The translations under genes were made by a program, and so were the position numbers. From contig NW_027480429.1 in NCBI RefSeq assembly GCF_051401765.1, positions 9,800,157-9,864,156 of the forward strand: a stretch of 64,000 nucleotides of DNA, read 5' to 3'. This DNA is from Calliopsis andreniformis (taxonomy: Eukaryota; Arthropoda; Insecta; Hymenoptera; Andrenidae). Shown here piece after piece: positions 33,402 to 46,725 of this stretch (position 1 is its first letter; every line of letters begins with the position of its first letter). The notes under the pieces were generated by a model. That model was not told where the DNA came from. It saw nothing but the letters and a program-made list of their open reading frames with translations, and did no database searches.

Positions 33402-36400
33402 TGGAGCAACGCTCTAGAGTGAAGCCTAGGTTGCCCGGAACGTAGAAATGACCATCACTTTCACACGGGTTGCAATTATTCCTGTTAAAGGACGGAAAGA
33501 CTGTTGTATTTTTATTGTATTTTATGCTTCAGGCGTTGACTTCTGAGGCTGTAGCTATTCGATGTGGTGGAAGAACGCCATAGAATGAAGCATGTGTTGC
33601 CCGGAACGTAGAAATGACCATAACTTTCATACTGGTTGCAATTATTCGTTTTATATGATGGAAAAACTGTTGTATTTATATTGTATTTTATGCTTCTGGC
33701 GTTGACTTCTAAGGCACTAACTATTCGATCTGGTGGAGCAACGCCCTAGGCGTGAAGCCTAGGTTGCCCGGAACGTAGAAATGACCATAATTTTCACACT
33801 GGTTGCTTTTATTCTTTCTATACGATGGAATAACTGTTATGTTTATATTGTATCTTATGCTTCTGGCGTTGACTTCTTAGGCCCTAACAATTCGATCTGG
33901 TGGAACATCGCCCTAGAGTGATGCCTAGGTTGCCTGGAACGTACAAATGACCATCACTTTCACAAGGGTTGCAATTATTCCTGTTATAGGATGGAAAGAC
34001 TGTTGTATTTTTATTGTATTTTATGCTTCAGGCGTTGACTTCTGAGGCCGCAGCTATTCGATGTGGTGGAAGAACGCCGTAGAGTGAAGCCTAGGTTGCC
34101 CGGAACGTAGAAATGACCATCACTTTCAAACTGGTTGCAATTAATCCTTTTATACGATGGAAAAACTGTTGTATTTATATTGTATTTTATGCTTCTGGCG
34201 TTCACTTCTTAGGCCCCAACTATTCGATCTGGTGGAATAACGACCTATGGTGAAGCCTAGGTTGACCGGAACGTAGAAATGACCATAACTTTCGCACCGG
34301 TAGCAATTATTTGTTTTACACGATGGAAAAACTGTTCTATTTATTATGTATTTTATGCATCGGGCGTTGTCTCCTTAGGCCCTAACAATTCGATCTGGTG
34401 GAACAACGCCCTAGAGTGAAGCCTAGGTTGCCTGGAACGTACAAATGACCATCACTTTCACACGGGTTGCAATTTTCCCTGTTATAGGACGGAGAGACTG
34501 TTGTATTTTTATTGTATTTTATGCTTCAGGCATTGACTTCTGAGGCCGTTGCTATTCGATGTGGTGGAAGAACGCCATAGAGTGAAGCCTGGGTTGCCCG
34601 GAACGTAGACATGACCATAACTTTCATACTGGTTGCAATTATTCGTTTTATATGATGGAAAAACTGTTGTAATTGTATTGCATTTTATGCTTCTGGCGTT
34701 GACTTCTAAGGCACTAACCATTTGATCTGGAGGAGCAACGCTCTAGAGTGAAGCCTAGGTTGCCCGGAACGTAGAAATGACCATCACTTTCAAACTAGTT
34801 GCAATTATTCCTGTTATAGGATGGAAAGACTGTTGTATTTTTATTGTATTTTATGCTTCAGGCGTTGACTTCTGAGGCCGTAGCTATTGCATGTGGTGGA
34901 AGAACGCCATAGAGTGCAGCATGGGTTGCCCGGAACGTAGAAATGACCATAACTTTCATACTGGTTGCAATTATGCGTTTTATATGATGGAAAAACTGTT
35001 CTATTTAATTTGTATTTTATGCTTCGGGCGTTGACTTCTAAGGCCCTAACTGTTTCATCTGGTGGAGCAACGCCCTAGGTGTGACGCCTAGGTTGCCCGG
35101 AACGTAGAAATGACCATAAATTTCACACTGGTTTCTATTATTCTTTCTATACGATGGAATAACTGTTATATTTATATTGTATCTTATGCTTCTGGCGTTG
35201 ACTTCTTAGGCCCTAGCAATTCGATCTGGTGGAACAACGCCCTAGAGTGATGCCTAGGTTGCCTGGAACGTACAAATGACCATCACTTTCACAAGGGTTG
35301 CAATTATTCCTGTTATAGGATGGAAAGGCTGTTGTTTTTTTATTGTATTTTATGCTTCAGGCGTTGACTTCTGAGGCCGCAGCTATTCGATGTGGTGGAA
35401 GAACGCCTTAGAGTGAAGCCTAGGTTGCCCGGAACGTAGAAATGACCATAACTTTCATACTGGTTGCAATTATTCGTTTTATATGATGGAAAAACTGTTG
35501 TATTTATATTGCATTTTATGCTTCTGGTGTTGACTTCTAAGGCACTAACCATTCGATCTGGTGGAGCAACGCTCTAGAGTGAAACCTTGGTTGCCCGGAA
35601 CGTAGAAATGACCATCACTTTCACACGGGTTGCAATTATTCCTGTTAAAGGACGGAAAGACTGTTGTATTTTTATTGTATTTTATGCTTCAGGCGTTGAC
35701 TTCTGAGGCCGTAGCTATTCGATCTGGTGGAAGAACGCCATAGAGTGAAGCATGGGTTGCCAGGAACGTAGAAATGACCATAACTTTCATACTGGTTGCA
35801 ATTATTCGTTTTATATGATGGAAAAACTGTTGTATTTATATTGTATTTTATGCTTCTGGCGTTGACTTCTAAGGCACTAACTATTCGATCTGGTGGAGCA
35901 ACGCCCTAGGCGTGAAGCCTAGGTTGGCCGGAACGTAGAAATGACCATAATTTTCACACTGGTTGCTATTATTCGTTCTATACGATGGAAAAACTGTTAT
36001 ATTTATATTGTATCTTATGATTCTGGCGTTGACTTCTTAGGCCCTAGCAATTCGATCTGGTGGAATAACGCCCTAGAGTGAAGCCTAGGTTGCCTGGAAC
36101 GTACAAATGACCATCACTTTCACACGGGTTGCAATTATTCCAGTTATAGGATGGAAAGACTGTTGTATTTTTATTGTATTTTATGCTTCAGGCGTTGACT
36201 TCTGAGGCCGTAGCTATTCGATGTGGTGGAAGAACGCCATAGAGTGAAGCCTAGGTTGCCCGGAACGTAAAAATGACCATAACTTTCATACTGGTTGCAA
36301 TTATCCGTTTTATATGATGGAAGAACTGTTGTATTTATATTGTATTTTATGCTGCTGGCGTTCACTTCTCAGGCCCTAACTATTCGATCTGGTGGAGCAA

Positions 36401-36654
36401 CGCTCTAGAGTGAAGCCTAGGTTACCCGGAACGTAGAAATGACCATCACTTTCACACGGGTTGCAATTATTCCTGTTATAGGACGGAAAGACTGTTGTAT
36501 TTTTATTGTATTTTATGCTTCAGGCGTTGACTTCTGAGGCCGTTGCTATTCGATGTAGTGGTAGAACGCCATAGAGTGATGCCTAGGTTGCCCGGAACGT
36601 AGAAATGTCCATAACTTTCATACTGGTTGCAATTATTCGTTTTATACGATGGAA
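33402..36654 (+). repeat. B-set dimer-like stretch
   Basis: Two monomer kinds alternate through much of this stretch. One has aggatggaaagactg, ttcaggcg and gaagaacgcc; the other has catactggttgcaattattcg, tatatgatgg and taaggcactaac. Other units interrupt the alternation. The rare unit with ttaaaggacgg occurs at 33448 and near 35608, and the cggagagactg/caaactagttgc series from 28136 recurs from 34446. One-base insertions (taggcgtgaagcc) mark units near 33750 and 35910. Confidence 0.7.
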
Positions 36655-38645
36655 AAACTGTTGTATTTATATTGTATTTTATGCTTCTTGCGCTGACTTC
36701 TAAGGCACTAACTATTCGATCTGGTGGAGCAACGCTCTAGAGTGAAGCCTAGCTTGCCCGGAACGTAGAAATGACCATCACTTTCAAACTGGTTGCAATT
36801 ATTCCTGTTATATGATGGAAAAACTGTTGTATTTATATTGTATTTTATGCTTCGGGCGTTGACTGCTAAGGCCCTAACTATTCAATCTGTTGGATCAACG
36901 CCCTAGAGTGTAGCCTAGGTTGCTCGGAATGTAGAAATGAGCATAACATTCACACTGGTTGTAATTATTCGTTTAATACGATGGAAAAGCTGTTGCATCT
37001 TTATTGTATTTTATGATTCTGGCGTTGACTTCTAAGGCCCTAACTATTCAATCTGGTGGAGCAACGCCCTAGAGTGAGGCCTAGGTTGCCCGGAACATAG
37101 AAATGACCATCACTTCCATACTGGTAGCAATTATTCGTTTTATACGATGGAAAAACTGTTGTGTTTATATTGTATTTTATGTTTGTGGCGTTGACTTCAA
37201 AGGCACTAACTATTCGGTCTGGTGGAGCAACGCCCTAGAGTGAAGCCTAGGTTCCCCGGAACGTAGAAATGACCATCACTTTCAAACTGGTTGCAATTAT
37301 TCCTGTTATAGGATGGAAAGACTGTTGTATTTTGATTGTATTTTGTGCTTCAGGCGTTGACTTCTGAGGCCGTAGCTATTCGATGTGGTGGAAGAACGCC
37401 ATAGAGTGAAGCCTAGGTTGCCCGGAACGTAGAAATGACCATAACTTTCATACTGGTTGCAATTATTCGTTTTATATGATGGAAGAACTGTTGTATTTAT
37501 ATTGTATTTTATTCTGCTGGCGTTCACTTCTTAGGCCCTAACTATTCGATCTGGTGGAACAACGCCCTGGGGTGAAGCCTAGGATGCCGGAACGTAGAAA
37601 TGATCATAACTTTCACACTGGTTGCTATTATTCGTTTTATACGATGGAAAGACTGTTGTATTTATATTGTATTTTATGCTTCTTGCGCTGACTTCTAAGG
37701 CACTAACTATTCGATCTGGTGGAGCAACGCTCTAGAGTGAAGCCTAGCTTGCCCGGAACGTAGAAATGACCATCACTTTCAAACTGGTTGCAATTATTCC
37801 TGTTATATGATGGAAAAACTGTTGTATTTATATTGTATTTTATGCTTCGGGCGTTGACTGCTAAGGCCCTAACTATTCAATCTGTTGGATCAACGCCCTA
37901 GAGTGTAGCCTAGGTTGCTCGGAATGTAGAAATGAGCATAACATTCACACTGGTTGTAATTATTCGTTTAATACGATGGAAAAGCTGTTGCATCTTTATT
38001 GTATTTTATGATTCTGGCGTTGACTTCTAAGGCCCTAACTATTCAATCTGGTGGAGCAACGCCCTAGAGTGAGGCCTAGGTTGCCCGGAACATAGAAATG
38101 ACCATCACTTCCATACTGGTAGCAATTATTCGTTTTATACGATGGAAAAACTGTTGTGTTTATATTGTATTTTATGTTTGTGGCGTTGACTTCAAAGGCA
38201 CTAACTATTCGGTCTGGTGGAGCAACGCCCTAGAGTGAAGCCTAGGTTCCCCGGAACGTAGAAATGACCATCACTTTCAAACTGGTTGCAATTATTCCTG
38301 TTATAGGATGGAAAGACTGTTGTATTTTGATTGTATTTTGTGCTTCAGGCGTTGACTTCTGAGGCCGTAGCTATTCGATGTGGTGGAAGAACGCCATAGA
38401 GTGAAGCCTAGGTTGCCCGGAACGTAGAAATGACCATAACTTTCATACTGGTTGCAATTATTCGTTTTATATGATGGAAGAACTGTTGTATTTATATTGT
38501 ATTTTATTCTGCTGGCGTTCACTTCTTAGGCCCTAACTATTCGATCTGGTGGAACAACGCCCTGGGGTGAAGCCTAGGTTGCCGGAACGTAGAAATGATC
38601 ATAACTTTCACACTGGTTGCTATTATTCGTTTTATACGATGGAAA
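36655..38645 (+). repeat. 6-monomer HOR, two tandem copies of 995 bp
   Basis: Copy 1 is about 36655-37649 and copy 2 about 37650-38645. The marker tcttgcgctgac lies at 36686 and 37681, and the rare gtttgtggcg and attttgattgtattttgtgc variants occur once in each copy. I saw very few differences (gaaaaactg/gaaagactg at the left edge; taggatgccgg against taggttgccgg near 37580/38575). Both copies contain one 165-bp monomer (gttgccggaacg or its variant), which makes the period 995 rather than 996. Copy 2 ends where 38649 changes to ttctttttattttg. Confidence 0.88.
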
Positions 38646-41600
38646 GACTGTTCTTTTTATTTTGTATTTTATGCTTCTGGCGTTGCCTTCTTAGGTCCTA
38701 ACTGTTCGATCTGGTGGAACAACGCCCTAGAGTGAAGCCTAGGTTACCCGGAACGTAGAAATGACCAGTACTTTCACACTGTTTACAGTTATTCCTGCTA
38801 TACGATGGTAAAGCTGTTGCATCTTTATTGAATTTTATGCTTCTGGCGTTGACTTCTAAGGCCCTAACTATTCGATCTGGTGGAGTATCGCCCTAGAGTG
38901 AAGCCTAGGTTCCCCGGAACGTAGAAATGACCATCACTTTCAAACTGGTTGCAATTGTTCCTGTTATAGGATGGAAAGACTGTTGTATCTTTATTGTATT
39001 TTATGCTTCAGGCGTTGACTTCTGAGGCCGTAGCTATTCGATGTGGTGGAAGAACGCCATAGAGTGAAGCCTGGGTTGCGCGGCACGTAGACATAACCAT
39101 AACTTTCATACTGGTTGCAATTATTCGTTTTATATGATGGAAAAACTGTTGTATTTATATTGTATTTTATGCTTCTGGCGTTGACTTCTAAGGCACTATC
39201 TATTCGATCTGGTGGAGCAACGCTCTAGAGTGAAGCCTAGGTTGCTCGGAATGTAGAAATGACCATAACATTCACACTGGTTGTAATTATTCGTTTAATA
39301 CGATGGAAAAGCTGTTGCATCTTTATTGTATTTTATGATTCTGACGTTGACTTCTAAGGCCCTAACTATTCAATCTGGTGGAGCAACGCCCTAGGGTGTA
39401 GCCTGGGTTGCCCGGAAAGTAGAAATGACCACAACTTTCATACCGGTTGCAATTACTCGTTTTATATGATGGAAAAACTGTTGTATTTATTTTGTATTTT
39501 ATGCTTCTGGCGTTCACTTCTTAGGCCCTAACTATTCGGTCTGGTGGAACAACGCCCTAGGGTGAAGCCTAGGTTGCCCGGAACGTAGAAATAACCATAA
39601 CTTTTACACTGGTAGCAATTGTTCGTTTTATACCATGGAAAAACTGTTCTATTTATTTTGTATTTTATGCTTCGGGCGTTGACTTCTAAGGCCCTAACTG
39701 TTTGATCTGGTGGAGCAACGCCCTAGGCGTGAAGCCTAGGTTGCCCGGAAAGTAGAAATGACCATAACTTTCACACTGGTTGCTATTACTCCTGTTATAT
39801 GATGGAAAGACTGTTGTAATTATATTGTATTTTATGCTTCGGGCGTTGACTGCTGAGGCCCTAACTATTCAATCTGTTGGATCAACGCCCTAGAGTGAAG
39901 CCTAGGTTGCTCGGAATGTAGAAATGACCATAACATTCACACTGGTTGAAGTTATTCGTTTAATACGATGGAAAAGCTGTTGCATCTTTATTGTATTTTA
40001 TGATTCTGGCGTTGACTTCTAAGGCACTAACTATTCGATCTGGTGGAGCAACGCCCTAGAGTGAATCCTAGGTTCCCCGGAACGTAGAAATGACCATCAC
40101 TTTCAAACTGGTTGCAATTATTCCTGTTATAGGATGGAAAGACTGTTGTATTTTTATTGCATTTTATGCTTCAGGAGTTGACTTCTGAGGCCGTAGCTAT
40201 ACGATGTGGTGGAAGAACGCCATAGAGTGAAGCCAGGGTTGCCCGGAACGTAGAAATGACCATCCCTTTCAAACGGGTTGCAATTAGTCCTGTTATAGGA
40301 TGGAAAGGCTGTTGTATTTTTATTGTATTTTATGCTTCTGGCGTTGACTTCTTATGCCCTAACTATTCCATCTGGTGGAACAACGCCCTATGGTGAAGCC
40401 TAGGTTGCCTGGAACGTAGAAATGACCATAACTTTCACACCGGTAGCAATTATTCGTTTTATACGATGGAAAAGCTGTTCTATTTATTTTGTATTTTATG
40501 CTTCGTGCGTTGACTTCTAAGGCCCTAACTGTTCAATCTGTTGAAGCAACGCCCTAGGGTGAAGCCTAGGTTGCCCGGAAAGTAGAAATGACCATAACGT
40601 TCAAACTGGTTGCAATTATTCGTTCCTTACGATGGAAAATCTGTTATATTTATATTGTATCTTATGCTTCTGGCGTTGACTTCTTAGGCCCTAACAATTC
40701 GATCTGGTGGAACAACGCCATAGAGTGATGCCTAGGTTGCCTGGAACGTACGAATGACCATCACTTTCACAAGGGTTGCAATTATTCCTGTTATAGGATG
40801 GAAAGACTGTTGTATTTTTATTGTATTTTATGCTTCAGGCGTTGACTTCTGAGGCCGCAGCTATTCGATGTGGCGGAAGAACGCCATAGAGTGAAGCCTA
40901 GGTTGCCCGGAACGTAGAAATGACCATAACATTCATACTGGTTGCAATTATTCGTTTTATATGATGGAAGATCTGTTGTATTTATATTGTATTTTATGCT
41001 GCTGGCGTTCACTTCTTAGGCCCTAACTATTCGATCTGGTAGAACAACGCCCTGGGGTGAAGCCTAGGTTGCCGGAACGTAGAAATGATCATAACTTTCA
41101 CACTGGTTGCCATTATTCGTTTTATACTATGGAAAAACTGTTCTATTTATTTTGTATTTTATGCTTCGGGCGTTGACTGCTAAGGCCCTAACTATTCAAT
41201 CTGTTGGATCAACGCCCTAGAGTGAAGCCTAGGTTGCTCGGAATGTAGAAATGACCATAACATTCACACTGGTTGAAATTATTCGTTTAATACGATGGAA
41301 AAGCTGTTGCATCTTTATTGTATTTTATGATTCTGGCGTTGACTTCTAAGGCCCTAACTATACGATCTGGTGGAGCAACGCCCTAGAGTGAAGCCTAGTT
41401 TGCCCGGAGCGTAGAGATGACGTTAACTTTCATACTGGTTGCAATTATTCGTTTTATACGATGGAAAAACTGTTCTATTTATTTTGTATTTTATGCTACA
41501 GGCGTTGACTTCTGAGGCCGCAGCTATTCGATGTGGTGGATGAACGCCATAGAGTGAAGCCTAGGTTGCCCGGAACGTAGAAATGACCATAACTTTCATA

Positions 41601-42743
41601 CTGGTTGCAATTGTTCGTTTTATATGATGGAAGAACTGTTGTACTTATATTGTATTTTATTCTGCTGGCGTTCACATCTTAGGTCCTAACTATTCGATCT
41701 GGTGGAACAACGCCCCGGGGTGAAGCCTAGGTTGCCGGAACGTAGAAATGATCATAACTTTCACACTGGTTGCTATTATTCGTTTTATACTATGGAAAAA
41801 CTATTCTATTTATTTTGTATTTTATGCTTCGGGCGTTGACTTCTAAGGAACTAACTGTTTGTTCTGGTGGAGCAACGCCCTAGAGTGAAGCCTAGGTTGC
41901 CCGGAACGTAGAAATGACCATAACTTTCACACTGGATGCTATTATTCGTTCTATACGATGGAATAACTGTTATATTTATATTGTATCTTATGCTTCTGGC
42001 GTTGACTTCTTAGGCCCTAACAATTCGATCTGGTGGAACAACGCCCTAGAGTGAAGCCTAGGTTGCCTGGAACGTTCAAATGACCATCACTTTCACACGG
42101 GTTGCAATTATTCCAGTTATAGGATGGAATGACTGTTGTATTTTTATTGTATTTTATGCTTCAGGCGTTGACTTCTGAGGCCGTAGCTGTTCGATGTGGT
42201 GGAAGAACGCCATAGAGTGAAGCCTGGGTTGCGCGGCACGTAGACATAACCGTAACTTTCATACTGGTTGCAATTATTCGTTTTATATGATGGAAAAACT
42301 GTTGTATTTATATTGTATTTTATGCTTCTGGCGTTGACTTCTAAGGCACTAACTATTCGATCTGGTGGAGCAACGCTCTAGAGTGAAGCCTAGGCTGCTC
42401 GGAATGTAGAAATGACCATAACATTCACACTGGTTGTAATTATTCGTTTAATACGATGGAAAAGCTGTTGCATCTTTATTGTATTTTATGATTCTGGCGT
42501 TGACTTTTAAGGCCCTAACTATTCAATCTGGTGGAACAACGCCCTAGAGTGAGGCCTAGGTTGCCCGGAACATAGAAATGACCATCACTTCCATACTGGT
42601 AGCAATTATTCGTTTTATACGATGGAAAAACTGTTGTGTTTATATTGTATTTTATGTTTCTGGCGTTGGCTTCTAAGGCACTAGCTATTCGATCTGGTGG
42701 AGCAACGCCCTAGAGTGAAGCCTAGGTTCCCCGGAACGTAGAA
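38646..42743 (+). repeat. Mixed B-set monomers
   Basis: About 25 monomers of the same kinds as in the neighbouring HORs but in less regular order. Recognisable pairs include ggttccccgg units followed by the aggatggaaagactg type, and cgcggcacgtagacataacc near 39070 and 42230. Series close to 45.9-46.7 kb occur at about 40.75-42.2 kb (cacaagggttgc, then gaagatctg, then ttatactatgg). There is no gene and no foreign insertion. Confidence 0.68.
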
Positions 42744-43905
42744 GTGACCATCACTTTCAAACTGGTTGCAATTATTCCTGTTATAGGATGGAAAGACTGT
42801 TGTATTTTTATTGTATTTTATGCTTCAGGCGTTGACTTCTGAGGCCGTAGCTATTCGATGTGGTGGAAGAACGCCATAGAGTGAAGCCTGGGTTGCGCGG
42901 AACGTAGACATAACCATAGCTTTCATAGTGGTTGCAATTATTTGTTTTATATGATGGAAAAACTGTTGTATTTATATTGTATTTTATGCTTCTGGCGTTG
43001 ACTTCTAAGGTACTGACTATTCGATCTGGTGGAGCAACGCTCTAGAGTGAAGCCTAGGTTGCCCGGAACGTAGAAATGACCATCACTTTCACACGGGTTG
43101 CAATTATTCCTGTTATAGGACGGAAAGACTGTTGTATTTTTATTGTATTTTATGCTTCAGGCGTTGACTTCTGAGGCCGTTGCTATTCGATGTAGTGGAA
43201 GAACGCCATAGAGTGATGCCTAGGTTGCCCGGAACGTAGAAATGTCCATAACTTTCATACTGGTTGCAATTATTCGTTTTATACGATGGAAAAACTGTTG
43301 TATTTATATTGTATTTTATGCTTCTTGCGCTGACTTCTGAGGGACTAACTATTCGATCTGGTGGAGCAACGCTCTAGAGTGAAGCCTAGGTTGCCCGGAA
43401 CGTAGAAATGACCATCACTTTCACACGGGTTGCAATTATTCCTGTTATATGATGGAAAAACTGTTGTATTTATATTGTATTTTATGCTTCGGGCGTTGAC
43501 TGCTAAGGCCCTAACTATTCAATCTGTTGGTTCAACGCCCTAGAGTGTAGCCTAGGTTGCTCGGAATGTAGAAATGACCATAACATGCACACTGATTGTA
43601 ATTATTCGTTTAATACGATGGAAAAGCTGTTGCATCTTTATTGTATTTTATGATTCTGGCGTTGACTTCTAAGGCCCTAACTATTCAATCTGGTGGAGCA
43701 ACGCCCTAGAGTGAGGCCTAGGTTGCCCGGAACATAGAAATGACCATCACTTCCATACTGGTAGCAATTATTCGTTTTATACGATGGAAAAACTGTTGTG
43801 TTTATATTGTATTTTATGTTTCTGGCGTTGACTTCTAAGGCACTAACTATTCGATCTGGTGCAGCAACGCCCTAGAGTGAAGCCTAGGTTCCCCGGAACG
43901 TAGAA
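42744..43905 (+). repeat. B-set 7-monomer HOR (1,162 bp), copy 1
   Basis: Monomer starts are 42744, 42910, 43076, 43242, 43408, 43574 and 43740, and the first type returns at 43906. The order of markers is ccccgg-led catcactttcaaactgg; acataaccat; cacacgggttgc with aggacgg; atgtccataac with tcttgcgctg; tatatgatgg with ttgactgctaagg; ggaatgtag with tttaatacg; and acatag-led catcacttccatactgg. The same seven in the same order occur at 50706, 51868 and 60493. Confidence 0.87.
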
Positions 43906-46725
43906 ATGACCATCACTTTCAAACTGGTTGCAATTATTCCTGTTATAGGATGGAAAGACTGTTGTATTTTTATTGTATTTTGTGCTTCAGGCGTTGACTT
44001 CTGAGGCCGTAGTTATTCGATGTGGTGGAAGAACGCCATAGAGTGAAGCCTAGGTTGCCCGGAACGTAGAAATGATCATAACTTTCACACTGGTTGCTAT
44101 TATTCGTTTTATACGATGGAAAGGCTGTTCTTTTTATTTTGTATTTTATGCTTCTGGCGTTGCCTTGTTAGGTCCTAACTGTTCGATCTGGTGGAACAAC
44201 GCCCTAGAGTGAAGCCTAGGTTACCCGGAACGTAGAAATGACCAGTACTTTCACACTGTTTGCAGTTATTCCTGCTATACGATGGAAAAACTGTTGCATC
44301 TTTATTGAATTTTATGCTTCTGGCGTTGACTTCTAAGGCCCTGACTATTCTATCTGGCGGATCAACGCCCTAGAGTGAAGCCTAGGTTGCTCCGAATGTA
44401 GAAATGACCATAACATTCACACTGGTTGAAATTATTCGTTTTATGCGATGGAAAAACTGTTATATTTATATTGTATTTTATGCTTCTGGCGTTGATTTCT
44501 TAGGCCCTAACTATTCAATCTGGAGGAACAACGCCCTAGAGTGAGGCCTAGGTTGCCCGGAACGTAGAAATGACCATAACTTTCATACTGGTTGCAATTA
44601 TTCGTTTTATATGATGGAAGAACTGTTGTACTTATATTGTATTTTATTCTGCTGGCGTTCACATCTTAGGTCCTAACTATTCGATCTGGTGGAACAACGC
44701 CCCGGGGTGAAGCCTAGGTTTCCGGAACGTAGAAATGATCATAACTTTCACACTGGTTGCTATTATTCGTTTTATACGATGGAAAGGCTGTTCTTTTTAT
44801 TTTGTATTTTATGCTTCTGGCGTTGCCTTGTTAGGTCCTAACTGTTCGATCTGGTGGAACAACGCCCTAGAGTGAAGCCTAGGTTACCCGGAACGTAGAA
44901 ATGACCAGTACTTTCACACTGTTTGCAGGTATTCCTGCTATACGATGGAAAAACTGTTGCATCTTTATTGAATTTTATGCTTCTGGCCTTGACTTCTAAG
45001 GCCCTAACTATTCTATCTGGTGGATCAACGCCCTAGGGTGAAGCCTAGGTTGCTCCGAATGTAGAAATGACCATAACATTCACACTGGTTGAAATTATTC
45101 GTTTTATACGATGGAAAAACTGTTATATTTATATTGTATTTTATGCTTCTGGCGTTGATTTCTTAGACCCTAACTCTTCGATCTGGTGGAGCAACGCCAC
45201 AAAGTTAAGACTAGGATGCCCGAAACGTCGAAATGATCGTTACTTTCGCACTGGTTGCAATTAGTCATGCTATACAATGGAAAAACTGTTGTATTTATAC
45301 TGTATTTTATGCTTCTGGCGTTGACTTCTAAGGCCCTAGCTATTCGATCTGGTGGAGCAACGCCCTAGAGTGAAGCCTAGGTTGCCCGGAACGTAGAGAT
45401 GACGTTAACTTTCATACTGGTTGCAATTATTCGTTTTATACGATGGAAAAACAGTTCTGTTTATTTTGTATTTTATGCTTCAGGCGTTGACTTCTGCGGC
45501 CGCAGCTATTCGATGTGGTGGAAGAACGCCATAGAGTGAAGCCTAGGTTGCCCGGAACGTATAAATGACTTTAACTTTCATAATGGTTGCAATTACTCGT
45601 TTTATACGATTGAAAAACTGTTGTATTTATATTCTATTTTATGCTTCTGGCGTTGACTTCTTATGCCCTAACTATTCCATCTGGTGGAACAACGCCCTAT
45701 GGTGAAGCCTAAGTTGCCCGGAACGTAGAAATGACCATAACTTTCACACCGGTAGCAATTATTCGTTCTATACGATGGAAAAACTGTTATACTTATATTG
45801 TATCTTATGCTTCTGGCGTTGACTTCTTAGGCCCTAACAATTGGATCTGGTGGAACAACGCCCTAGAGTGATGCCTAGGTTGCCTGGAACGTACAAATGA
45901 CCATCACTTTCACAAGGGTTGCAATTATTCCTGTTATAGGATGGAAAGACTGTTGTATTTTTATTGTATTTTATGCTTCAGGCGTTGACTTCTGAGGCCG
46001 CAGCTATTCGATGTGGTGGAAGAACGCCATAGAGTGAAGCCTAGGTTGCCCGGAACGTAGAAATGACCATAACTTTCATACTGGTTGCAATTATTCGTTT
46101 TATATGATGGAAGATCTGTTGTATTTATATTGTATTTTATGCTGCTGGCGTTCATTTCTTAGGCCCTAACTATTCGATCTGGTGGAACATCGCCCTGGGG
46201 TGAAGCCTAGGTTGCCGGAACGTAGAAATGATCATAACTTGCACACTGGTTGCCATTATTCGTTTTATACTATGGAAAAACTGTTCTATTTATTTTGTAT
46301 TTTATGCTTTGGGCGTTGACTTCTAAGGAACTAACTGTTTGTTCTGGTGGAGCAACGCCCTAGAGTGAAGCCTAGGTTGCCCGGAACGTAGAAATGACCA
46401 TAACTTTCACACTGGATGCTATTATCCGTTCTATACGATGGAATAACTGTTACATTTATATTGTATCTTATGCTTCTGGCGTTGACTTCTTAGGCCCTAA
46501 CAATTCGATCTGGTGGAACAACGCCCTAGAGTGAAGCCTAGGTTGCCTGGAACGTTCAAATGACCATCACTTTCACACGGGTTGCAATTATTCCAGTTAT
46601 AGGATGGAATGACTGTTGTATTTTTATTGTATTTTATGCTTCAGGCGTTGACTTCTGAGGCCGTAGCTATCCGATGTGGTGGAAGAACGCTCAAGAGTGA
46701 AGCCTAGGTTGCCCGGAACGTAGAA
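43906..46725 (+). repeat. B-set stretch containing the 2.1-kb long-range duplicate
   Basis: Starts with the ccccgg-type unit at 43906, then units with gaaaggctgttctttttatt (44072 and again near 44735), cagtactttcacactg and gctccgaatgtag. From about 44550 to 46690 the sequence recurs at 53176-55316 (offset 8,626 bp). It includes a rare acgtcg-class monomer at 45233 and ends just before the 1,990-bp tandem. Confidence 0.78.
44550..46690 (+). repeat. Long-range duplicate, copy 1 (~2.1 kb)
   Basis: Pairs with 53176-55316 at a constant offset of 8,626 bp: unit starts 44570/53196, acgtcg-class unit 45233/53859, cacaagggttgc unit near 45899/54525, and cggatgc-like ggatgctattat unit near 46394/55020. 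Scattered single-base differences are visible (atgatcg against atgaacg; tgcacactgg against ttcacactgg), so this pair looks older than the 1,990-bp tandem. Confidence 0.82.
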
